Source: Enterococcaceae bacterium
GTDB taxonomy: Bacteria; Bacillota; Bacilli; Lactobacillales; Catellicoccaceae
DNA length: 5,127 nucleotides
Assembly: GCA_030150665.1 (NCBI GenBank)
Contig: JASLFJ010000073.1
Location: 1 to 5,127 of the forward strand
Reading direction: 5' to 3'
The notes under the pieces are model-generated. The model was not told the DNA's origin. It was given only the letters and a program-made list of their open reading frames with translations, and ran no database searches. The first letter of the stretch is position 1. Each line of letters opens with the position of its first letter. Below, in pieces: positions 1-5,127 of this stretch. Made by a program: the position numbers and the translations under genes.

Positions 1-111
1 CCTAAATCATGGAAACTTATTGCACAAATGCCATTTGGAACTGTAGAACAAGCAGCAGGGGAAAAAGAATATATGGAAGATGAAGTGAGATTTAAGATTC
101 ATATTTCGTAA
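1..111 (+). CDS. C-terminal end of a probable nitroreductase-family protein (partial)
   Basis: Frame 1 is open from the window edge to a TAA at 109-111, giving 36 residues that start PKSWKLIAQMPFG and contain AGEKEYMEDEVRF. This combination of a W-x-L-x-AQMPFG stretch followed by AGEKE and a short basic/hydrophobic tail resembles the C-terminus of FMN-dependent nitroreductase-family proteins of the Frm2/HBN1-like type common in lactic acid bacteria. Those enzymes reduce nitro or quinone compounds with NAD(P)H in the cytoplasm. The assignment rests on recalled family resemblance of a short tail; the flavin-binding part lies outside the window. The next gene starts 20 nt after its stop with no terminator between, so the two are probably cotranscribed. 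Confidence 0.65.
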   Translation, partial: PKSWKLIAQMPFGTVEQAAGEKEYMEDEVRFKIHIS

Positions 112-131
112 TTGAGATAAGGAGTGATGTC

Positions 132-680
132 ATGATTCCTAATGAAGCGACACGTGTATTAAAATTTTGGTTTCAAACATTAACACCCGAGCAATGGTTT
201 ATGAAAGATGCTGCTTTAGATCAACACATTAAAGAACAATTTTTAACACTGCATCAACAAGTAGCTTCAGGAGAGACCTATTTATGGAGAGAGACGATTC
301 AAGGGCGACTTGCCGAAATTATTGTGCTTGATCAATTTTCAAGAAATATGTTTCGTGATCAAAAAGAAGCATTTCAATATGATGCGTTAGCCCTCATTTT
401 ATCTCAAGAGGCAATAAGTACAGAAGAGGTGGATCAGTTATCACCTGATCAGCGTGCTTTTTTATATATGCCGTGGATGCATTCTGAGTCTGTTAAGATT
501 CATGAAAAAGCACTGGAACTATTTTCTGATCCCGAATTAGTAACCTATTATCCTTATGAAGTAAGACATAAAGAAATTATTGATCGATTTGGTAGATATC
601 CACATCGAAATAAGCAGTTAGGAAGGGTCAGTACGCCTGAAGAGTGTGCTTTTTTACAAGAACCAAACTCATCTTTTTAA
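132..680 (+). CDS. DUF924 family protein, complete
   Basis: This 182-residue protein carries the hallmark motifs of the DUF924 family in order: N-terminal VLKFWF (9-14), VLDQFSRNMFR (65-75) followed by DALAL (84-88), a FLYMPWMHSE block (110-119), RHKEIIDRFGRYPHRN (145-160), and the terminal STPEE...FL...SSF (167-182). Length matches the usual 180-200 residues, so it is full length. The family is predicted all-helical, TPR-like and cytoplasmic. It has no established biochemical role that I know of, and none is claimed here. Most relatives that I recall have LDQFPRN where this one has Ser. The start is supported by AAGGAG at 119-124, 7 nt before the ATG. It follows a probable nitroreductase tail by 20 nt, suggesting one transcript whose promoter lies left of the window. 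Transcription probably ends at the hairpin at 714-756. Confidence 0.93.
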   Translation: MIPNEATRVLKFWFQTLTPEQWFMKDAALDQHIKEQFLTLHQQVASGETYLWRETIQGRLAEIIVLDQFSRNMFRDQKEAFQYDALALILSQEAISTEEVDQLSPDQRAFLYMPWMHSESVKIHEKALELFSDPELVTYYPYEVRHKEIIDRFGRYPHRNKQLGRVSTPEECAFLQEPNSSF

Positions 681-713
681 TATATTTATTTTAAAGACTA
701 TAATATAAGGGAT

Positions 714-756
714 AAAAAAAGCAGTATTAAGTAATTTACTTAATACTGCTTTTTTT
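714..756. terminator. Bidirectional intrinsic terminator
   Basis: A perfect 13-bp inverted repeat (721-733 and 737-749, starting GCAGTATTAAG) encloses a 3-nt ATT loop. It is flanked by seven A (714-720) and seven T (750-756), so the pairing can extend to 20 bp. Read on either strand it gives a hairpin followed by a U run. It lies 33 nt after the DUF924 stop and 23 nt after the acyltransferase stop on the opposite strand, so it can serve both converging genes. Confidence 0.93.
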
Positions 757-779
757 CATGAACGGATAACGAAAGATTA

Positions 780-2585
780 TTAATTTTTCCCCGGTTTTTT
801 AGCGGCTTCTTCTAAAGCCTGTTGAATACATCCTACATAAAGTTCAGATCCTTCAATATTACCTTCAAAGTGAATACCATCTGTTCCTGCAAAAATTTCT
901 GGATGTGCTCTTGCAACTTCATACCAATCCGCAACAGTAATAAATGGATATTGTTGGGCCAGTTCTAAATCTAAAAGACGCTGTTCATCAGATAAAGCAC
1001 CATTTGAGGCCTGCGGATTATTTGGTGTAACTAAAATAAGCTTATGTCCTTTATCAAGTCCATCAACAAGACGCATTGTTTCTTCTTCATAGTTACCAAT
1101 AGGATTAGTACCAATAGCAACAACCACATATTCTCTTAATAGATTTTGTTCTTGTTGTTCTAAAACAATATCTGTTGCCTGAATCATATTTCTACTAATT
1201 TGAGCATCAACAATACTATCAGGAATGGCTTCTTGTAAATCTTGTCTTACACCTAAGGTTACACTATCTCCAATAATACTTACCCCTTCAGGAAAATTAT
1301 ATTTGGAAGCTTCTTGATCTTCTACTGATTTTCTTGTTTGTGCTAAACGATCTTGATCTTGATATAAAGAGCTTTCCCATAAAGATTTTTCTAACTGTGT
1401 CATTTTAGGTGTTTGTAGCAGTAATGTAACAGTTGTTGTTATTAATAAAATGCCAATTGTTAGTAATACGGGACCGGTTAAGCCGAATTTTAGCGTTTTT
1501 TTACCCATCAGAAGAGGTTCTAAGAAGTAATAAGAAATAGATGCAAATAATACAGAAAGGATTAATGTTAATATCACAGCTAAAGGTGTGGACATGATTC
1601 GCGAGAAGATTAAAAAGAGCGGCCAGTGGAAAAGATAAATACTATAACTTGTATCTGCTAGAAAAATAATCCACCGAGGTTCTTTTATATGATCACTATA
1701 TTCATGAAGAACTCTTGCACTTACAATCATAACAACCGTCAAGATACTTGCCAGTAAAAATCCAATCCAGTAGGTTAATGGATGTGTAAATGTTAAATTG
1801 AGTGATAAAATCAGTAACATGATAAAAGAAGTCATAAAAAAGATTAAGTAGCGTCTTACATATTTAGGATGATTCATCTTATCTCGGAAATATTGAGGAA
1901 TAAATTGAATTCCTGTAATACAGGCCACCGTACTTCCTAAAAAGAATGGAAATGTATGGGTCATGCTTGAGAAGTAACGTATAGATTGATCTACATTTTT
2001 AATATTACTGATAACTAGTGAAGCAAAACTTAAGATAGTAAACGTTAAACTTATAAAAAACAAAGTAGCTCTCAGTAAAGAGCTTTGTTTTTTTACAGAT
2101 AGATTCAATCGTTTAATGATTTGTGCTGAAAGAGCTGCAATGAGTCCCCATAATAGATAAAACTGCATCTCTAAAGCAAGTGACCATGTATGAACAAATA
2201 AATGAGGTGTAAATTGAGCTTCATAACCATTTCCTGCGTTAATTTCATAAATATTTGTCATAAAACTTAATGCAGCGGTGACTTGTTGTTCGAGATGGAC
2301 CCGAAAATCAGGAGAGGCAATTAAAGAAAGGGGCACACAGATAATAATCATAAGCAGGAGCGGAGGAAATATTCGCTGAAAACGACGTTGATAAAATCTA
2401 GTTAATGAAACATTATTGCGTTTAATATATTCATCAATAAACAAAGCTGTAATTAAATATCCTGAAAACGTAAAAAATAAATCTACTCCTAAAAATCCAC
2501 CAGAAAATTTACCTGGAACAAAATGGTAAAGCAAGACTAATAATAAACCAATGACACGAATGATACTAAACCACTTAATGCGCAT
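780..2585 (-). CDS. oatA: OatA-type peptidoglycan O-acetyltransferase (acyltransferase-3 plus SGNH domain)
   Basis: The protein is 601 residues from the preferred start MRIKWFSIIRV. The N-terminal part (about 1-395) is a multi-span acyltransferase-3 domain that would move acetyl groups across the membrane. It has LLYHF (His21), GVDLFF (33-38), a basic FYQRRFQRIFPP loop (64-75), HTWSLALEMQFYLLW (132-146) and SYSIYLFHWP (313-322). A short linker leads to an extracellular SGNH esterase-like domain: GDSVTLG with nucleophile Ser441, GTN (492-494) for the oxyanion hole, and DGIH (569-572) supplying Asp and His. This layout and length fit OatA, which O-acetylates MurNAc C6 and confers lysozyme resistance; transfer to another wall polymer cannot be excluded. 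An in-frame ATG at 2621 would add 12 residues. I prefer 2585 because MRIKWFS is the usual family N-terminus and AAAGGAG precedes it, although at a longish 12 nt. It overlaps the upstream MORN gene by 11 nt, implying translational coupling. Confidence 0.86.
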   Translation of the reverse strand: MRIKWFSIIRVIGLLLVLLYHFVPGKFSGGFLGVDLFFTFSGYLITALFIDEYIKRNNVSLTRFYQRRFQRIFPPLLLMIIICVPLSLIASPDFRVHLEQQVTAALSFMTNIYEINAGNGYEAQFTPHLFVHTWSLALEMQFYLLWGLIAALSAQIIKRLNLSVKKQSSLLRATLFFISLTFTILSFASLVISNIKNVDQSIRYFSSMTHTFPFFLGSTVACITGIQFIPQYFRDKMNHPKYVRRYLIFFMTSFIMLLILSLNLTFTHPLTYWIGFLLASILTVVMIVSARVLHEYSDHIKEPRWIIFLADTSYSIYLFHWPLFLIFSRIMSTPLAVILTLILSVLFASISYYFLEPLLMGKKTLKFGLTGPVLLTIGILLITTTVTLLLQTPKMTQLEKSLWESSLYQDQDRLAQTRKSVEDQEASKYNFPEGVSIIGDSVTLGVRQDLQEAIPDSIVDAQISRNMIQATDIVLEQQEQNLLREYVVVAIGTNPIGNYEEETMRLVDGLDKGHKLILVTPNNPQASNGALSDEQRLLDLELAQQYPFITVADWYEVARAHPEIFAGTDGIHFEGNIEGSELYVGCIQQALEEAAKKPGKN

Positions 2586-2970
2586 CTTTTTGATAGACTC
2601 CTTTGTCAAAAATTCCTTCATAAGTTAATTCATCTTCAGTTGTTAATGTTCCTGTACCATTGGGAGTACCGTTATCAAAATCTCCTTTATAAACCCAGCC
2701 TTCGTGTGAGGTAAAGATTCCAGAACCGTGAAATTTTCCATTTTTAAAGGTTCCTTTATACGTATCCCCGTTAGGATAATAAAGTATTCCTTCTCCTTCA
2801 AATTTATGATCTTTAAGATCACCTTGATAGACTAATTTATGTTGATCTAAAGTTATTTTTTCATGACTGACTTTAGGTTGATTTAATTTCCAAAATAAAA
2901 AAAAGCAAAGAATAACAGTAAAGATAAGTAAGTAATAAATTAGGTAATGAATCACTGATCGTTGCTTCAT
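2575..2970 (-). CDS. Membrane-anchored MORN-repeat protein
   Basis: This 131-residue protein begins MKQRSVIHYL. One hydrophobic segment spans residues 6-27 and is followed by a polar stretch. From about residue 48 to the end come three full MORN-like repeats and a partial fourth, with a 23-residue period: YQGDLKDHKFEGEGILYYPN, YKGTFKNGKFHGSGIF, YKGDFDNGTPNGTGTL and YEGIFDKG. MORN repeats form elongated beta-hairpin arrays used for protein or lipid contacts; no catalytic residues are evident. The basic N-terminus before a single span suggests an N-in/C-out anchor, placing the repeats outside the cell (inference). The frame could extend upstream to a TTG at 3036, but GAGGTG at 2975-2980 and the promoter at 3010-3037 favour the ATG at 2970. 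It is first in an operon with the O-acetyltransferase and overlaps it by 11 nt, so a role in the same wall-modifying process is likely but unproven. Confidence 0.85.
   Translation of the reverse strand: MKQRSVIHYLIYYLLIFTVILCFFLFWKLNQPKVSHEKITLDQHKLVYQGDLKDHKFEGEGILYYPNGDTYKGTFKNGKFHGSGIFTSHEGWVYKGDFDNGTPNGTGTLTTEDELTYEGIFDKGVYQKDAH
2598..2604 (-). promoter_or_regulatory. Ribosome binding site of the acyltransferase gene
   Basis: On the minus strand AAAGGAG lies inside the 3' end of the MORN gene, 12 nt before the ATG at 2585. The alternative ATG at 2621 has only a weak GAAGATGA-like stretch before it. This site is the main sequence argument for the shorter start. Its spacing is longer than the usual 5-9 nt, so initiation may depend partly on ribosomes finishing the MORN gene. 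Confidence 0.6.
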
Positions 2971-2974
2971 AATA

Positions 2975-2980
2975 CACCTC
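2975..2980 (-). promoter_or_regulatory. Ribosome binding site of the MORN gene
   Basis: GAGGTG on the minus strand, with its GAGG core 6 nt from the ATG at 2970. It decides the start in favour of residue MKQRSV rather than the upstream TTG at 3036, which has no comparable site. Confidence 0.75.
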
Positions 2981-3004
2981 AAAACGGATTTATTTTGCTT
3001 ACTT

Positions 3005-3037
3005 ATCATATCATATTTGTATGGAAAACACTGCAAA
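3005..3037 (-). promoter_or_regulatory. Probable sigma-A promoter of the MORN-oatA operon
   Basis: On the minus strand a TTTGCA -35 (3037-3032) stands 16 nt from a TATGAT -10 (3015-3010). A second overlapping TATGAT lies at 3010-3005 but at poor spacing. Transcription would start near 3003 and give a leader of about 33 nt before the ATG at 2970. The -35 is only a 4/6 match, so this is a moderate prediction. The -35 lies inside one arm of the inverted repeat at 3031-3057. Confidence 0.55.
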
Positions 3038-3057
3038 AAATACTTGATTTTTTGCAG
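3031..3057. repeat. Perfect 10-bp inverted repeat, possible operator
   Basis: CTGCAAAAAA (3031-3040) and TTTTTTGCAG (3048-3057) are exact inverted copies separated by 7 nt. The left arm covers the -35 box of the leftward promoter. The repeat lies 59 bp or more upstream of the rightward asnB promoter, and before the predicted start site of the leftward transcript, so it is unlikely to act as an RNA hairpin in either mRNA. A binding site for a dimeric regulator is the simplest reading. No known regulator consensus is recognised. Confidence 0.55.
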
Positions 3058-3115
3058 GAAATATTAAGATTACTTTAAATATTTTAAATGTTTTTTGTAT
3101 CTATTCGATGATATT

Positions 3116-3144
3116 TTGACTTGTATTTGAGATTCAAGTATACT
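3116..3144 (+). promoter_or_regulatory. Strong sigma-A promoter of asnB
   Basis: TTGACT (3116-3121) and TATACT (3139-3144) are separated by the ideal 17 nt, each one base from consensus. Transcription would start near 3150, leaving a leader of about 25 nt, too short for a riboswitch or T-box attenuator. The AT-rich run just upstream could act as an UP element. The spacer contains a small TTGA-GAT-TCAA dyad (3127-3137) of uncertain meaning. Confidence 0.85.
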
Positions 3145-3176
3145 CAACATAGATTATTTAAAATGGAGGAAAGAAC

Positions 3177-5024
3177 ATGTGTGGTTTTGTTGGATATATA
3201 AATGAACCAGGTGTTTCAAAATCAGCAATAAAAGAAATGGCAGATCGTATTTATCATCGTGGACCTGATGATGAAGGATTTTTTCAAGATGAGTTTGTTT
3301 CTATGGGGTTTAGAAGATTATCAATTATTGATTTAGATCACGGAAGACAACCTTTAAGCAATCAAGAAGAAACACTCATCTTAACTTTTAACGGAGAAAT
3401 TTATAATTATCAATCGTTACGCAAAGAACTTCAGGAACTCGGTTATGTTTTTCAAACAGAAGTAGATTCAGAAGTGTTAGTGCATGGCTATGCAGCTTGG
3501 GGTACGGAGTTACTTCAAAAGATTCGTGGGATGTTTGCTTTTGTGATTTATGATCGTAAAGCTCAAAAATTATTTGGAGCTCGAGATCATTTTGGAATTA
3601 AACCTATGTATTATTATAAAAAAGATCATACTTTTTTATGGGGATCAGAAATTAAAGCTTTTTATGGTCATCCTAATTTTAAACCTGTACTTAACGAAGC
3701 ATTATTACCGACTCATTTTAGTTTTGAATATATTCCAACAGATGAAACATTATTTGAACATGTATTTAAGTTAAATCCAGGACATTATTTTGAATATCAA
3801 GCAGATACGTTATCTATTCATCGTTATTATGAGTTTTATTTTGAACCTGAAGCTGATATGACGTTAGATCAGGCAACAGAAGAGATTAAAGCTGTTGTAA
3901 CAGAATCTGTGCAAAAACATATGATTGCAGATGTTGAAGTAGGAAGCTTTTTATCTAGTGGTATTGACTCAAGCTATATTTTAAATGAGGCTGCAAAACT
4001 TACTGATGTACAGTCTTTTTCTCTAGGATTTGATGATCCGAAAATCAGTGAACTTCCTTGGGCGGAACAATTCGCAAAAGAAATTGGACAAAAAAATACA
4101 CCGATTGTTATCGATGATGAGGACTTTTTTGGCGCTATTCCTAAAGTAATGTATTATATGGATGAGCCATTATCTAATCCTTCAGCCATTCAGCTTTATT
4201 TTTTATCTCAAGAGACGAGTAAACATGTTAAAGTGACCCTTTCTGGCGAAGGTGCGGATGAGTTTTTTGGTGGATATAATACTTATTTAGAGGCAGAAAC
4301 ATTTGAAAAATATGAAAAACGAGTCCCACTAGCGATTCGAAAGCAGTTAGCTAATATGGTAAAACCGCTACCTCATTTTCATGGACGTCGCTTTATTTTA
4401 AGAGGATCACAACCTCTTAAAGAACGTTACTACCGTATTAACTATGTTTTTAATCAAAATGAGCGGGATCAGTTGTTAAAAAATAATCAGTACAATGCAC
4501 CTGCTTCATTAAAAGTAGCACATTTATTTGATGAAGTAGCAGATCAAGATCAAGTAACACAAATGCAGCATTTTGATATTTATGGGTGGCTAGCTTATGA
4601 TATTTTACATAAAGCAGATCGTATGAGTATGGCTAATTCTTTAGAAGTAAGAACACCGCTTGTTGATAAAGAAGTCGCACGTGTTGCAAGAAAACTTCCT
4701 GTCCATTTAAGAGTCAATAATGGAGAGACTAAAGTAGCCTGGAGACGTGCTTCTGTAAGTGATTTACCAAAGCGCATTGTAAATCGTGAAAAATTAGGAT
4801 TTCCATCTCCTCTTGCGACATGGTTAACATGGGATAAATATCAAGCACTGCTTTCTGAAGCTTTTCATTCAGAAGTGGCTGAACAATTTTTTAATATTCA
4901 ATATTTAGAGCAATTGCTTGAAGATCAGAAAAAAGGCATTGCGAATATGCAGAAGTTGTTGACTATTTATACCTTTATCAAATGGTATGAAGTTTATTTT
5001 GTATTGGATGGAAAGATGCCTTAA
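3177..5024 (+). CDS. asnB: Asparagine synthase, glutamine-hydrolysing (AsnB family)
   Basis: The 615-residue protein has two domains. The N-terminal class II glutamine amidotransferase (about 2-215) starts MCGFVGY, with Cys2 as nucleophile after Met removal, and shows Arg47 in RRLSIID, FNGEIYN (71-77) and Asp97 in VDSEVL, which bind glutamine. The C-terminal ATP-pyrophosphatase synthetase domain (about 236-600) shows the P-loop LSSGIDSS (259-266), SGEGADEFFGGY (356-367), KADRMSMANSLEVRTP (479-494) and EKLGFPSP (538-545). All expected catalytic positions are present and length fits the long Bacillus/Lactobacillales form. The family uses ATP and glutamine-derived ammonia to amidate Asp via an aspartyl-AMP intermediate. 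Some members, such as L. plantarum AsnB1 and L. lactis AsnH, instead amidate peptidoglycan precursors; substrate cannot be told from sequence alone. GGAGG (3165-3169) is 7 nt before the ATG. It appears monocistronic, with its own promoter and terminator. Confidence 0.95.
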   Translation: MCGFVGYINEPGVSKSAIKEMADRIYHRGPDDEGFFQDEFVSMGFRRLSIIDLDHGRQPLSNQEETLILTFNGEIYNYQSLRKELQELGYVFQTEVDSEVLVHGYAAWGTELLQKIRGMFAFVIYDRKAQKLFGARDHFGIKPMYYYKKDHTFLWGSEIKAFYGHPNFKPVLNEALLPTHFSFEYIPTDETLFEHVFKLNPGHYFEYQADTLSIHRYYEFYFEPEADMTLDQATEEIKAVVTESVQKHMIADVEVGSFLSSGIDSSYILNEAAKLTDVQSFSLGFDDPKISELPWAEQFAKEIGQKNTPIVIDDEDFFGAIPKVMYYMDEPLSNPSAIQLYFLSQETSKHVKVTLSGEGADEFFGGYNTYLEAETFEKYEKRVPLAIRKQLANMVKPLPHFHGRRFILRGSQPLKERYYRINYVFNQNERDQLLKNNQYNAPASLKVAHLFDEVADQDQVTQMQHFDIYGWLAYDILHKADRMSMANSLEVRTPLVDKEVARVARKLPVHLRVNNGETKVAWRRASVSDLPKRIVNREKLGFPSPLATWLTWDKYQALLSEAFHSEVAEQFFNIQYLEQLLEDQKKGIANMQKLLTIYTFIKWYEVYFVLDGKMP

Positions 5025-5045
5025 AAATATCATGATAACGTAAAC

Positions 5046-5076
5046 AGAGTTGTTTTCCCTTTTTGAAAACAACTCT
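5046..5076. terminator. Intrinsic terminator after asnB
   Basis: A perfect 12-bp stem (AGAGTTGTTTTC at 5046-5057, its complement at 5065-5076) encloses a 7-nt loop, 21 nt after the asnB stop. The following TTTATTATTAT is a somewhat interrupted U tract. On the opposite strand the stem is followed by GTTTACG, a poorer tail, so it mainly suits rightward transcription but may also stop a convergent gene. Confidence 0.8.
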
Positions 5077-5082
5077 TTATTA

Positions 5083-5127
5083 TTATGAAGTTCTTTTATT
5101 TTTAGAAAAACGGATAAAGATTTTTTG
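5083..5127 (-). CDS. Possible C-terminal end of a convergent gene (partial)
   Basis: Reading leftward from the window edge, one minus-strand frame is open for 14 codons (QKIFIRFSKNKRTS) and stops with TAA at 5083-5085, 6 nt before the asnB terminator hairpin. A basic tail ending right at a terminator fits a convergent gene's C-terminus, possibly of a membrane protein. With only 14 residues this could be chance; another minus frame is also open here. No family can be named. Confidence 0.3.
   Translation of the reverse strand, partial: QKIFIRFSKNKRTS

Noticed and set aside
3073..3090. TTTAAAT repeated with a 9-nt period upstream of asnB
   Set aside because: Only two copies in very AT-rich sequence; expected by chance and at most part of an UP element.
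3120..3138. Small dyads (TTGA-GAT-TCAA, CTTG-N11-CAAG) in the asnB promoter spacer
   Set aside because: Arms of only four bases in AT-rich DNA that compete for the same right arm; too weak to call an operator.
3145..3176. Riboswitch or T-box leader for asnB
   Set aside because: The predicted transcript start near 3150 leaves only about 25 nt, and no T-box sequence or terminator hairpin is present before the ATG.
3550..3774. 74-codon plus-strand frame inside asnB
   Set aside because: It lies wholly within the amidotransferase domain of asnB in another frame; the product is a low-complexity Ile/Leu/Tyr-rich string and no convincing ribosome binding site was seen.
4595..4777. 60-codon minus-strand frame inside asnB
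   Set aside because: Antisense to the conserved synthetase domain, with no recognisable protein features; a shadow of asnB codon structure.
1..5127. Mobile element, CRISPR array, phage or defence system
   Set aside because: No transposase, integrase, spaced repeat array, terminal inverted repeats or defence-domain protein was seen; the genes are ordinary metabolic and envelope genes with uniform composition.

Overview
The window is AT-rich, densely packed DNA with Firmicutes-type signals (strong GGAGG-type ribosome binding sites, sigma-A promoters, hairpin plus U-tract terminators). The proteins read like those of a low-GC lactic-acid-type bacterium (Lactobacillales; an Enterococcus, Vagococcus or Carnobacterium relative is plausible). 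The genus cannot be fixed from this sequence. I see no mobile element, phage gene, tRNA, rRNA or CRISPR array, and base composition shows no obvious break, so this looks like ordinary core chromosome.

Layout, left to right. (1) A plus-strand pair: the last 36 codons of a probable nitroreductase-family gene, then 20 nt later a complete DUF924 gene of unknown function. (2) A long symmetric hairpin at 714-756 that can terminate transcription from both sides. (3) A minus-strand, two-gene operon read leftward from a promoter near 3010-3037: a small membrane-anchored MORN-repeat protein, then an OatA-type peptidoglycan O-acetyltransferase (acyltransferase-3 membrane domain plus extracellular SGNH domain). 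The two genes overlap by 11 nt. (4) A divergent intergenic region of about 200 bp holding both promoters and a perfect 10-bp inverted repeat. (5) A plus-strand asparagine synthase (asnB family), monocistronic by appearance, with a near-consensus promoter and its own terminator. (6) At the right edge, possibly the last 14 codons of a convergent minus-strand gene.

How the genes may work together: OatA-type enzymes acetylate the C6 hydroxyl of MurNAc and give lysozyme resistance. AsnB-family enzymes in several lactic acid bacteria and bacilli amidate peptidoglycan side-chain carboxylates (mDAP in Lactobacillus plantarum and Bacillus subtilis, D-Asp in Lactococcus lactis) instead of, or besides, making free asparagine. 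Their divergent arrangement here therefore suggests, but does not prove, a small cell-envelope modification locus, with the MORN protein as an uncharacterised partner of the O-acetyltransferase. I found no clearly new system. The MORN/OatA pairing and the shared regulatory region are the parts most worth following up.
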